Shown: in pieces, positions 47,395-55,764 of the stretch | How the letters are laid out: each line of letters starts with the position of its first letter | How positions within the stretch are numbered: position 1 is the first letter of the stretch | Source of the DNA: Thermicanus aegyptius DSM 12793 | Lineage (GTDB): Bacteria > Bacillota > Bacilli > Thermicanales > Thermicanaceae | Reading direction: 5' to 3' | Length of the DNA: 64,000 nucleotides | NCBI RefSeq assembly: GCF_000510645.1 | Contig: NZ_KI783301.1 | Location: forward strand, 238,946-302,945 | Notes under the pieces: model-generated | Database searches by the model: none | What the model saw: the letters and a program-made list of their open reading frames with translations, nothing else | What the model was told of the DNA's origin: nothing | Position numbers and translations under genes: made by a program

Positions 47395-47463
47395 GATTTT
47401 GAAGAGAGGATTAAATGACAACACTGAAAAAAGAATACATAGAAGAAAGGAGGTGATACAATA

Positions 47464-48087
47464 ATGGAATTGATGTCCCACGTTCCACTTGTTCGTATCC
47501 GATTTCCGGTGTTAGGGAGTGAGGTGCCCATCGACCACTATGAAGCCCTTTACGCGAGTTTATCCCGAAATAATTCACAATTCCATCAGTTGGAAGGACT
47601 TTCAGTCTCCCCGATTACTGGCGGTGAATCGGCAGGGGAGGTTCTTCGCCTCACCAAGGATTCTTGCCTTTATTTCCAGATGCCATATGAGAGTTTAAAC
47701 CATCTTGTTCAGCTGGCAGGGAAAAGACTTCAAATTGGGGATAAATTAATTCGTCTTGGAGTTCCTCATCTAATACCGTTGAATCCGCACCCCCGTCTCT
47801 ATTCCAGATTTGTCACAATTAAAAACGCATTAACGGAAGAAGTTATGCGTTCAAAAGTTCAAGAACAACTCCTCAACATGGATATTACTCTAAGCGAAGA
47901 GAAGATTCAAGTTCTGAGACGCAGAGTAATTACGATTCATGATCGAAAAATTGTGGGTTTTGGGATCTTGTTGGAAGGATTAGATGATGAAGCATCCATA
48001 AAGGTGCAATTGCTGGGCGTTGGGGGACGACGCAGATATTCATCCGGGTTCTTTTTACCGGTAAAAGGAGATCATTGGGATGAATAG
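47464..48087 (+). CDS. cas6: CRISPR RNA endonuclease Cas6 (Cmx6-like)
   Basis: Processes the array transcript at the repeat hairpin. The 207-aa protein fits the MYXAN-subtype Cas6 pattern: start with RIRFPVLGSEVPIDHYEALY, middle LAGKRLQIGDKLIRLGVP and RLYSRFVTIKNALTEE, and a C-terminal glycine/basic loop LLGVGGRRRYSSGFFLP typical of Cas6 RAMP folds. AGGAGGTGATACAATA precedes the ATG. The catalytic residues cannot be assigned with certainty. It overlaps cas3 by 8 nt. Confidence 0.82.
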   Translation: MELMSHVPLVRIRFPVLGSEVPIDHYEALYASLSRNNSQFHQLEGLSVSPITGGESAGEVLRLTKDSCLYFQMPYESLNHLVQLAGKRLQIGDKLIRLGVPHLIPLNPHPRLYSRFVTIKNALTEEVMRSKVQEQLLNMDITLSEEKIQVLRRRVITIHDRKIVGFGILLEGLDDEASIKVQLLGVGGRRRYSSGFFLPVKGDHWDE

Positions 48088-50335
48088 GTTGCTTGCAAAA
48101 AAAATGAAGCTTGGGACGGAGTTTGGTGCGTTGTTGCCAGGGCACCTGACCCAAGTCAGGGATGTGGCGAAAATCTTTGTGAATACCCCTGATCTACTTA
48201 ACCATACAGGGCTGGGAGCAGATGAACTATCTTATTTTCGGAAATCGATCCAGTTGGTTTCCATCTTGCATGATTTGGGGAAAGCCAACCCGTATTTTCA
48301 GGGGATGTTAAGCCAGGAAGGGAGGAGGATTACACAACCGATCCGTCATGAAGTCGTTTCTGACTGGATTCTAAGAAAACATGAAGGAATTTACCGCGCA
48401 GTCCTGAAATGGATTGATTTGCCTAACCATGAAAATTCAATCCATGATTGGAAATTCGTTTCCCTACGTGTTGCCATCCTTGGGCATCATCTAAAATTTC
48501 CGGGATCTGATCATGGGCAGGGGGAAGAAATAACGATTCAGACGGATCACAACGACTTTAAAAATTCGTTACGTTTACTAGAAGAGTTAACAGGGGAAGA
48601 GATTAAAAATTTTTCTGTGCCGCCTCTCATAGCCGATTATCGTTGGTTGGACAAAAATGTAAAAAAAGATTTTAGACATTCCCTGGTACAATCCGGTTTG
48701 GGAGAAGAATTAAGCAATGAGAAAGGGAAATACGCTTCCCTGCTTAGAACCTTTCTTTTATCCATGGATAGTCTTGGTTCTGTTGCGAGTGAAACGGAAG
48801 AAGACTGGCAACATTACCGATCAGTGATTCAGGAATCGATTCAAGGGTCAGATTTAACAAAAACGTTGAAAAAGATGATCGACTTGCGACTTGAGGGGCG
48901 TACACCCGATCCCGAGATCAACGATTTTCAAATTCGTGTAGGGAAAAGTGAAGCGTCTGTCACCATCGTAGAAGCCGGATGTGGCTCCGGGAAGACCATC
49001 TCCTCCTATTTATGGGCGGAAAAAAGGAATGCGAAAAACTTCTTTCTGGCTTACCCCACCACGGCGACCGCTACACAAGGTTATCTGGACTATGGCCTTC
49101 TTGCTCCGGAGGCGAGTAAACTGCTTCACTCCCGCAGTACCGTAGATATGGAACTATTAGCCAACGGTGAAGAAGAGAATGATGAAGATACAGCTGCTGC
49201 AATGAACGCAATGGATCGTATACAAAAACCGTTTGTTCTCTGTACGGTGGATACTATCTTAGGGGTGGTTCAGAATTACCGTTCCAGCGCCATTTTATTC
49301 CCCAAATTATTAAATGGTGTGGCTGTTTTCGACGAAGTTCACTCCTATGATGATTCATTGTTCCAGCATTTGCTGGAGTTTCTAGATGCCGTATCGATTC
49401 CTACTCTGGTGATGTCCGCCTCTCTGCAAGCTCATCGAAAAAAAGAGATCCTAAATCTATTAGAAAAACGGGGGAGGTCGGTGCAATGGATTAAAGGACC
49501 AGAAGCGTATGAAAGGAGAATTCGTTACCGGATTCGTATGCGAGAACAATTGGACGAAGAAGTAATTTGGAGTGCTCTGAGAGAAGGGAGAAAGGTTCTC
49601 GTTATCGCCAATCAGATAAAGGCAGCAAGAGGCTATTATGAGATGTTAAAAGAAAAAGCCGAAAAGATGGGTATCGAGGCGAAATGGTTCCTATATCATG
49701 CGCGATTTGAATATCAGGATCGCGTTGAAAGACAGCAAGAGATCGTCTCTCATTTCCGGGAGGGTGGTGCGGTCTGCGCGGTAACAACACAGATTGCAGA
49801 AATGAGCTTCGATATCTCCGCCGATCTCCTCATCTCGGAAATCTCCGATTTTCCATCGATTATCCAACGTTTGGGACGACTCAATCGCTATGCTAAAGAA
49901 GGCGATCCGGTGAAGGAAGCCTACTTCTTTAAACCTAAGGAGGTATATCCTTATACCTCAGAGGAAATTACCCAGGCGGAAGAAGTTTTATTGGAGCTTA
50001 AAGACCAGGATATATCCCAAATGGATTTAGCCGTTCAACTAAATCATTTGGAAGGCAGAAAACTTCAATCCTCAATTGTTTTTGCTTGGCAGAGCCTTTT
50101 ATCTGCCAAAGCGGATCAGTCCCTTCGAGAACCTGGATATAGTATCGATTGCTTAAGAGAGCTTCACTATGAGCCTAGGCAACGGCAACCCTGGTCAACT
50201 TTGCAAAAATATCTCATACCCATGCCTGGAAACGGCATTCCTCCGGGATTGAGGAAGGTAAGATCAGCCTATCTTATTCCGGAAGAGAAAATCGATTATA
50301 CCAAAGAGAAAGGAGGTAGATGGAAAGATGAATGA
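48080..50335 (+). CDS. cas3: CRISPR-associated helicase/nuclease Cas3
   Basis: Degrades target DNA after recruitment by the crRNA complex. The 751-aa protein has an N-terminal HD nuclease (SILHDLGKANPYF, His64-Asp65; a second His region LGHHLKFPG) and an SF2 helicase with Walker A AGCGSGKTISS (about residue 298), DEVH box VFDEVHSYD (about 415) and the late motif QRLGRLNRY. HD and helicase are fused in the usual order. The start lies inside the end of cas6. Confidence 0.94.
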   Translation: MNRLLAKKMKLGTEFGALLPGHLTQVRDVAKIFVNTPDLLNHTGLGADELSYFRKSIQLVSILHDLGKANPYFQGMLSQEGRRITQPIRHEVVSDWILRKHEGIYRAVLKWIDLPNHENSIHDWKFVSLRVAILGHHLKFPGSDHGQGEEITIQTDHNDFKNSLRLLEELTGEEIKNFSVPPLIADYRWLDKNVKKDFRHSLVQSGLGEELSNEKGKYASLLRTFLLSMDSLGSVASETEEDWQHYRSVIQESIQGSDLTKTLKKMIDLRLEGRTPDPEINDFQIRVGKSEASVTIVEAGCGSGKTISSYLWAEKRNAKNFFLAYPTTATATQGYLDYGLLAPEASKLLHSRSTVDMELLANGEEENDEDTAAAMNAMDRIQKPFVLCTVDTILGVVQNYRSSAILFPKLLNGVAVFDEVHSYDDSLFQHLLEFLDAVSIPTLVMSASLQAHRKKEILNLLEKRGRSVQWIKGPEAYERRIRYRIRMREQLDEEVIWSALREGRKVLVIANQIKAARGYYEMLKEKAEKMGIEAKWFLYHARFEYQDRVERQQEIVSHFREGGAVCAVTTQIAEMSFDISADLLISEISDFPSIIQRLGRLNRYAKEGDPVKEAYFFKPKEVYPYTSEEITQAEEVLLELKDQDISQMDLAVQLNHLEGRKLQSSIVFAWQSLLSAKADQSLREPGYSIDCLRELHYEPRQRQPWSTLQKYLIPMPGNGIPPGLRKVRSAYLIPEEKIDYTKEKGGRWKDE

Positions 50336-51938
50336 TGGATGGGGAATTTTTGATCTGAATGCCCCAGGGATGAGCCCTCTACATCGGGCGGGAATGACGG
50401 GATTGGTGGCAAGTTTAAAAAGGATGAAAGAATTGGATTTTTTACGCGATGAGTGGCGGTATGAGATTAAGGGAAACATGCTTCGTCTTCCCCATCTTGG
50501 CACAGAGACCGAGGCGATTGCAGAATTGTTTCGAAACGTATACCGCATTGATGAAGATGGCTTAATCGACTTTCCCCTGTATCATGGATTATCCCGGGTG
50601 TATAAAGCCCATGTCCAGCAGGTCCTTCTTGGAACCTTCCTACAGCATCCTCGTACCAGAAAAGCGGCGAAGCACCCGGTAAAGATCAACGATCGTATCG
50701 ATGAAAAAGATATAGAAGTCTCTTTCCTTCCTCTCTATGATTTCCAACATCGAAATGAATCGACTGCAAAAGAGATCAGTGAAGGAATAAAAAAGCAGAA
50801 GAAAATCGAGATTGCGGGATGGGCAATGCCCGGGGGAATGGTACGCCACAACGCCGTTAAAGGCACGGCTTTACAAGAGACTCCGGATCGATATTTTCTG
50901 CTCATGTTCGCTCCCCTGGGATGTTTGTATTATCTGGGCAGCTCCTTTTTAAAAAATGGAGATTTTGATCCAAAAACCCAATATCTATTGGGAATCCCCC
51001 GACCTACCCGACTACAGGAACAGACTGAACAATTGATTGATTTATACAAATACCATAACGGTATTTTAACACGGCATTTGGTCGTGACGGGGGAATCGGA
51101 TGCCACCCTCCTTTCGGCAGCCTTTTTTCACATCGATACTCATGCATATGAATTAGGGTATGATTTTCAAATTCAGGAAAAGGGAGTACGAAATTTCCAG
51201 GTGATGCGCTTTGGCACGGTGGGCTGGAGCAAGCAGCAAAAGACAAGAACCGGTGTAGCCTCGGTCTCTGAGATTAAAATGGAAGTTCTCAAACGGTATC
51301 TACTTGTAGATGAAAAACTTTCTCCACGGAGGAGGGTTAGTCAAGCCGGTGAAGAGTATGAGGAAGTAATGCCCATGCGGGACAAGATCTCTGAGAATCT
51401 TATTCAGGGGAGGCCGTGGTATGCCGGTTTTGCCGAATATGTGCAGGACCGACGGGGCAGAAAAGTATTAAGTTGGGGAAAGGAGTTGGCTGAATTGACA
51501 GAAAAAATCGTTTGGAACGATGAATCGAAAAAACAATTCATTCGTCTCGTGCAAGTAGCCATTAAGAACCGTTATGGGAAAGTGGCGGCGGAGGCGAAAC
51601 AAAATAATGCAGATCTGTTTAGCCTTTTAGACCGGGAATATGACCGCTTGGTCTTAACCTTTAGCAAATGCAGAACCCGTGAGAACTTTCGAGAAGAACT
51701 ACTCCGCTTTATCGCTCAAAACCATGCCAATCTTCCCGGTTTAACTCAAGAGCAGAGGATTTCACTTTTATATCTGGGGGCTATCGATACGAACTGGAAA
51801 GAAGCCAGGGATCTATGCTTACTGGCCCTCGCCACTTATCAGGGTACAGATCGTACCGATGATAAGGACGCCAATGATAAGGGCACCAAGGGAAAGGATA
51901 AGGCTACTGATTTAGGTCAAAACAAACAATCATTATAA
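50328..51938 (+). CDS. cas8: Type I-MYXAN-like large subunit Cas8 (Cmx8/DevT-like)
   Basis: Large subunit of the interference complex, 536 aa, placed by gene order and by the opening GWGIFDLNAPGMSPLHRAGMTG, which recalls Cas8a1/Cmx8 (DevT) proteins. The C-terminus is a low-complexity Asp/Lys/Thr/Gly tail (from about residue 510) that is unlikely to be folded. Overlaps cas3 by 8 nt behind AAAGGAGG. The family call is less certain than for the other cas genes because Cas8 proteins diverge quickly. Confidence 0.75.
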   Translation: MNDGWGIFDLNAPGMSPLHRAGMTGLVASLKRMKELDFLRDEWRYEIKGNMLRLPHLGTETEAIAELFRNVYRIDEDGLIDFPLYHGLSRVYKAHVQQVLLGTFLQHPRTRKAAKHPVKINDRIDEKDIEVSFLPLYDFQHRNESTAKEISEGIKKQKKIEIAGWAMPGGMVRHNAVKGTALQETPDRYFLLMFAPLGCLYYLGSSFLKNGDFDPKTQYLLGIPRPTRLQEQTEQLIDLYKYHNGILTRHLVVTGESDATLLSAAFFHIDTHAYELGYDFQIQEKGVRNFQVMRFGTVGWSKQQKTRTGVASVSEIKMEVLKRYLLVDEKLSPRRRVSQAGEEYEEVMPMRDKISENLIQGRPWYAGFAEYVQDRRGRKVLSWGKELAELTEKIVWNDESKKQFIRLVQVAIKNRYGKVAAEAKQNNADLFSLLDREYDRLVLTFSKCRTRENFREELLRFIAQNHANLPGLTQEQRISLLYLGAIDTNWKEARDLCLLALATYQGTDRTDDKDANDKGTKGKDKATDLGQNKQSL

Positions 51939-51952
51939 GGGAGGAATGAAAT

Positions 51953-52873
51953 ATGACGATTCATGTGCATGGAACCGTGGTTACTCAATATGGAGTGGCC
52001 GCCAACAACCGAGGGGAAAACGAAGGGAATCTGACGACGTTGCAAAAGGTCCTTTGGAAGGGAGAACTGCATACTAGCGTATCTGCAGAAGCCATTCGCT
52101 TTGCCATGCGCTATTACTGGCAAACGGTCTATGATGATACAAAGGATGAAATCTTACGGGTGAACCGCCGCTGGAATGAGGATAGTCAGGACTATACCTT
52201 TGAAGACCAAGCTTTTTCCAAAAAGAAGTATATTGATGATGACGTGATGGGGTATATGGATGCCAAAGCGGCGCAGGCTGAGAAGGAAGACGAGGAGGGG
52301 GAAGAAGAGAAGAAGCCGGCGAAGAAACAGAAAGGGACGACGAACGCGAGGAGAGGAGCTCTAGAAGTTTCCCGCGCCATATCCCTCTATCCTTACTTTG
52401 GAGAGACTTCTTTCAATGCACGGGGAGGGCAAAAAGGGAAGACTTCCCTCTATGCGACGGAGATGCATGCAACTTCATATCAATATAGCTTTTCCTTCAC
52501 TCCAACCCAATTGGAGAAGCCTGAAAGGGCATCAGCCGTGTTAGATGCGATTGGGGATCTCGCCCAGGTAGGAGGGAATCAAGGACGCTTCCTCTATGAC
52601 TTCTCTCCCCAGGCCGTTGTTTTTCGGATTACACATGATCCTGCTCCGAGAATTCTCTATGTTTTCAACCAGGAAGTGGGCGGGCCGTTGCAATTGTCTG
52701 AACTGATTCGTCGCACACAGGTTGGAGATATTGCAGCAAATGAATTAATTGTAGGCGGATTATTGGAGAGTTCCGAGGCCGCAGTCATCTTACGGGATTA
52801 TGGAGCCCAAGTCTTTAACGGTGTGCGAGATGCGGTTGTTGCTGCTAAGGAGAGGATCGGAAAGGAAGTGTAA
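51953..52873 (+). CDS. cas7: Crescent backbone protein Cas7 (Cst2/DevR family)
   Basis: RAMP-fold subunit that coats the crRNA in several copies, 306 aa. DevR/Cst2 features are HVHGTVVTQYGVAANNRGE at the N-terminus, the ALEVSRAISLYPYFGE region and FNARGGQKGKTSLYATEMH. A strongly charged Glu/Lys stretch (about residues 105-130) interrupts the domain and may be a flexible loop. GGGAGG precedes the start; 15 nt after cas8. Confidence 0.88.
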   Translation: MTIHVHGTVVTQYGVAANNRGENEGNLTTLQKVLWKGELHTSVSAEAIRFAMRYYWQTVYDDTKDEILRVNRRWNEDSQDYTFEDQAFSKKKYIDDDVMGYMDAKAAQAEKEDEEGEEEKKPAKKQKGTTNARRGALEVSRAISLYPYFGETSFNARGGQKGKTSLYATEMHATSYQYSFSFTPTQLEKPERASAVLDAIGDLAQVGGNQGRFLYDFSPQAVVFRITHDPAPRILYVFNQEVGGPLQLSELIRRTQVGDIAANELIVGGLLESSEAAVILRDYGAQVFNGVRDAVVAAKERIGKEV

Positions 52874-52876
52874 TAG

Positions 52877-53542
52877 ATGGCCGATAAAGGGAAGTCACTT
52901 TGGTTATCCATTTCGGTACCTATATCTAGCTTTGCGATCCCCCAAGCGAGGGAGTTCGTGGAGAGTTTTCCGTTCCCGCCGCCGGCTACGGTGTATGGGA
53001 TGCTCCTTTCCTTGATCGGGGAGAAAGACCGGTCCAAGTATAAAGGGACCCGGTTAGGGATTTTGGTAGAATCCCTACCCGCAACATCTATGATCCTGAG
53101 AAAAATTCGACGCGTAAAAAATAAGGATTTAAACCACCCCACGAATGTAAAACCGGATTACCAAATGCTTTTAACCGGGCTTTCTTTTATCGTTCATGTG
53201 TCGGAAGGGGAAGATATGAAGGAATCGATCGTCACCCATATCGAAGAAGCGGTTACTCATCCTGAGAGAATCAACCGTTTCGGGGGATTATCTTGCGGCG
53301 AGAGCCACCACCTCGTCGACCAGATTAAACTCATCTCTTCCGAAGAAGTGGTGAAACGACTGTCCGATGATGTATGGGTCTTAATACCAACAGATGAGGG
53401 AGATTGGGCTTGCCCTGTCTGGGTGGATCATGTGGGTTCGGAAAAGACGGTTTGGGAAAGAGCGCAGTTTAGACCCATCCCCTCCGATTTCACGTTAGAT
53501 GATATGGTCAACTTCCAGATTAGAAATAGCTCTTCAATTTGA
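52877..53542 (+). CDS. cas5: Cas5 (DevS/Cmx5-like)
   Basis: RAMP subunit that caps the 5' handle of the crRNA, 221 aa. Start-region pattern SISVPISSFAIPQAREFVES followed by FPFPPPATVYGMLLSLIG is characteristic of Cas5 proteins, and FGGLSCGESHHLVD is the glycine-rich mid-protein segment. It follows cas7 by 3 nt. Confidence 0.9.
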   Translation: MADKGKSLWLSISVPISSFAIPQAREFVESFPFPPPATVYGMLLSLIGEKDRSKYKGTRLGILVESLPATSMILRKIRRVKNKDLNHPTNVKPDYQMLLTGLSFIVHVSEGEDMKESIVTHIEEAVTHPERINRFGGLSCGESHHLVDQIKLISSEEVVKRLSDDVWVLIPTDEGDWACPVWVDHVGSEKTVWERAQFRPIPSDFTLDDMVNFQIRNSSSI

Positions 53543-53574
53543 GGAAATACGAAATATAAGGGGAGGGATGGTGT

Positions 53575-55218
53575 GTGGATCCGGCCGAATCGATCGAGCC
53601 CTTGATCCGGGTTATGGCTCTCCACGCATTGGAGTATTGTGAACGATTATATTATCTTGAAGAAGTTGAGGAAATCCGTATTGCGGATAAAGCGGTCTAT
53701 GACGGACGAAGGTTCCATCAACAACTGCCGGAATATGTAGAGATTACTTCATATCCACTTCAAAGTGATACCCTGGGTATTTTCGGAAAGGTTGATTGTG
53801 TCCGGTCAGAGGGGGGAGAATGGATTCCCTTTGAATATAAGAAAGGGCATTCGAAGAATTACGAAAAGGACAAGATTGATGCGTGGCCACCGGATAAACT
53901 TCAGGTGGCCGCCTATGCCCTTCTTCTCGAAGAACATTTTGACCGAACCATTTCAGAAGGAAGAATCTATTATGCTGCCGATCATCGAACCGTACGTATT
54001 CTCATTAATGATGAAATGCGGGAGTGGGTTAAGAGGTCCATAGAAAGGGCTCGATATTTGAGGAAGACAATAAAACGCCCCCCAATTTCAAAGAATGAAA
54101 GACTTTGTGCAAGATGTTCATTGGCTCCTGTATGCCTTCCGGAAGAAGAGAGGTTGATTCAAGAGGGAAAAGAAGATCTTCCCCGTTATTTCCCTCCGGA
54201 CCGGGACCAGGTAGATTTGCACATTCTCCAGCATGGCACAACCATTCGCCGATCGTCCGGGACATTCATCTTAGAGAATCGGGAGGGGATAATTGAAGAG
54301 GTATCCAGTGAATCCATCGGATCAATTACTATTCATGGCCATAGCCAGATAACCACGCAAGCCATCCATCTTGCCTCCATGAAAGGAATCCATATTCACT
54401 GGATGACCTCAGGGGGTAAATATGTGGGAAGTTTGGTTCAATCGGTGGGTGGTACGCAGAGAAGGCTTAGACAGTATGAGGGTTTGACCAATGAAAGCTT
54501 GACCATTCGACTATCCCAATCATTGGTATATTCAAAAGTAGAATCGCAATTACGATATATTCTAAGACTCACCCGGGGAACAAAAGAACGCGATCACCAT
54601 GAAGAAAATTTACAGATTATGAGGGAATCCCTGCGAAGAATACGTTCCGATTCGCCAAAGCGGGATGGTTTATTGGGATATGAGGGGATGGCGGCAAAAG
54701 CCTATTTTAATAGCCTTTCTCTCATTATCTCTGAAGAAGGAAATCCGATGTTTTTTAATGGAAGAAATAGACGACCACCACGGGATCCTGCCAATGCCAT
54801 TCTTTCGTTCCTCTATAGTTTGTTGTATCGAGATGCAGTACAAGCCATCGTAACCGTTGGTTTAGACCCTACCATCGGTTTCTATCATCAGCCACGATCC
54901 CAAGCATATCCGTTAGCTTTAGATCTGATGGAATTGTTTCGGGTTATGCTCTGTGATACCATCCTGGTAGGAACAATTCACAGAAGACAATGGGATGTAG
55001 AAAAAGATTTTGAGACTGCAGGGAAGCAAGTCTGGCTCAGTGAGGAAGGGAAAAAGAAGGCAATTAGAGCTTACGAAAAGAGAAAGCAAGATACTTGGAA
55101 GCATCCGGTTGTCGGTTATTCCTTAACTTATGATCGAACGATGGAATTGGAAGTCCGGTTATTGGAAAAAGAATGGTCCGGTGTGCCGGGATTATTTGCA
55201 ATGAATAGGATTCGATGA
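53575..55218 (+). CDS. cas4-cas1: Cas4-Cas1 fusion protein (spacer acquisition)
   Basis: One 547-aa chain combining the prespacer-trimming nuclease Cas4 (about residues 1-200) with the integrase Cas1 (about 215-547). Cas4 has the four cluster cysteines Cys22, Cys178, Cys181 and Cys187, and the RecB motif residues Asp74, Glu87, Lys89 and Gln110. Cas1 has Glu370 (GYEGMAAKAYF), His438 (GFYHQPRSQAYPL) and Asp450, the metal site. Such fusions are known in MYXAN-type and I-U/I-G systems. GTG start behind GGGGAGGG; overlaps cas2 by 4 nt. Confidence 0.95.
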   Translation: MDPAESIEPLIRVMALHALEYCERLYYLEEVEEIRIADKAVYDGRRFHQQLPEYVEITSYPLQSDTLGIFGKVDCVRSEGGEWIPFEYKKGHSKNYEKDKIDAWPPDKLQVAAYALLLEEHFDRTISEGRIYYAADHRTVRILINDEMREWVKRSIERARYLRKTIKRPPISKNERLCARCSLAPVCLPEEERLIQEGKEDLPRYFPPDRDQVDLHILQHGTTIRRSSGTFILENREGIIEEVSSESIGSITIHGHSQITTQAIHLASMKGIHIHWMTSGGKYVGSLVQSVGGTQRRLRQYEGLTNESLTIRLSQSLVYSKVESQLRYILRLTRGTKERDHHEENLQIMRESLRRIRSDSPKRDGLLGYEGMAAKAYFNSLSLIISEEGNPMFFNGRNRRPPRDPANAILSFLYSLLYRDAVQAIVTVGLDPTIGFYHQPRSQAYPLALDLMELFRVMLCDTILVGTIHRRQWDVEKDFETAGKQVWLSEEGKKKAIRAYEKRKQDTWKHPVVGYSLTYDRTMELEVRLLEKEWSGVPGLFAMNRIR

Positions 55219-55514
55219 CGATGAGTAAAAAGACACACTATCTTATTTGTTATGATATCACTGATGCTAAGAGGTGGAGAAAGACGTTCAAATTATTAAA
55301 AGAATACGGTAATCGGGTTCAATACTCAGTATTTCATTGCGAACTCACGGATATAAAAATGGCAAAATTAAGAGTTGAACTCGACCGATGTTTAGCCCCG
55401 GAAGACAGGTTGCTAATTGCTCCGATTGACAATATTGATTCCAATAAATTTGTGATTCAGGGACCCAATCTGGGATGGGATTATCAGCAGAACGAACGTT
55501 TCGATTTTTTTTAA
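55215..55514 (+). CDS. cas2: CRISPR-associated protein Cas2
   Basis: Dimeric ferredoxin-fold partner of Cas1 in spacer integration, 99 aa. Pattern: HYLICYDITDAKRWRKTFKL (N-terminal strand with the conserved Asp), then GNRVQYSVFHCEL and DRLLIAPID. It overlaps the Cas4-Cas1 stop. The array leader begins right after it. Confidence 0.95.
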   Translation: MTMSKKTHYLICYDITDAKRWRKTFKLLKEYGNRVQYSVFHCELTDIKMAKLRVELDRCLAPEDRLLIAPIDNIDSNKFVIQGPNLGWDYQQNERFDFF

Positions 55515-55764
55515 TCCTCGGATTCAAGGATTACATTCCTTTGTTCATTTACTTTTAATAGAAATCGAAAAAACATAGAAACATTATCGGATTCGATGAA
55601 CAAACGACTCAATGAGATTCTTGAAAGTGAGACAGGACATACTGTTAAACGCCTTGTATAATGTATCTAGTGGATAATAGGCAGGATTCCATGGAGGGAA
55701 AAACAATGGTACTTGAAAGGAGGTTCGAAAAATCCATACGTGAAGAGGGGTTATTGGGAATGCT
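55515..55764 (+). promoter_or_regulatory. CRISPR leader with promoter
   Basis: A 250-nt region between cas2 and the first repeat, AT-rich in its first half, without genes. AGGACA (55634-55639), 17 nt and TATAAT (55657-55662) form a promoter reading into the array, giving a start near 55669. This indicates that the array is transcribed on the plus strand, as are the cas genes, and that new spacers enter at this end. Confidence 0.7.
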
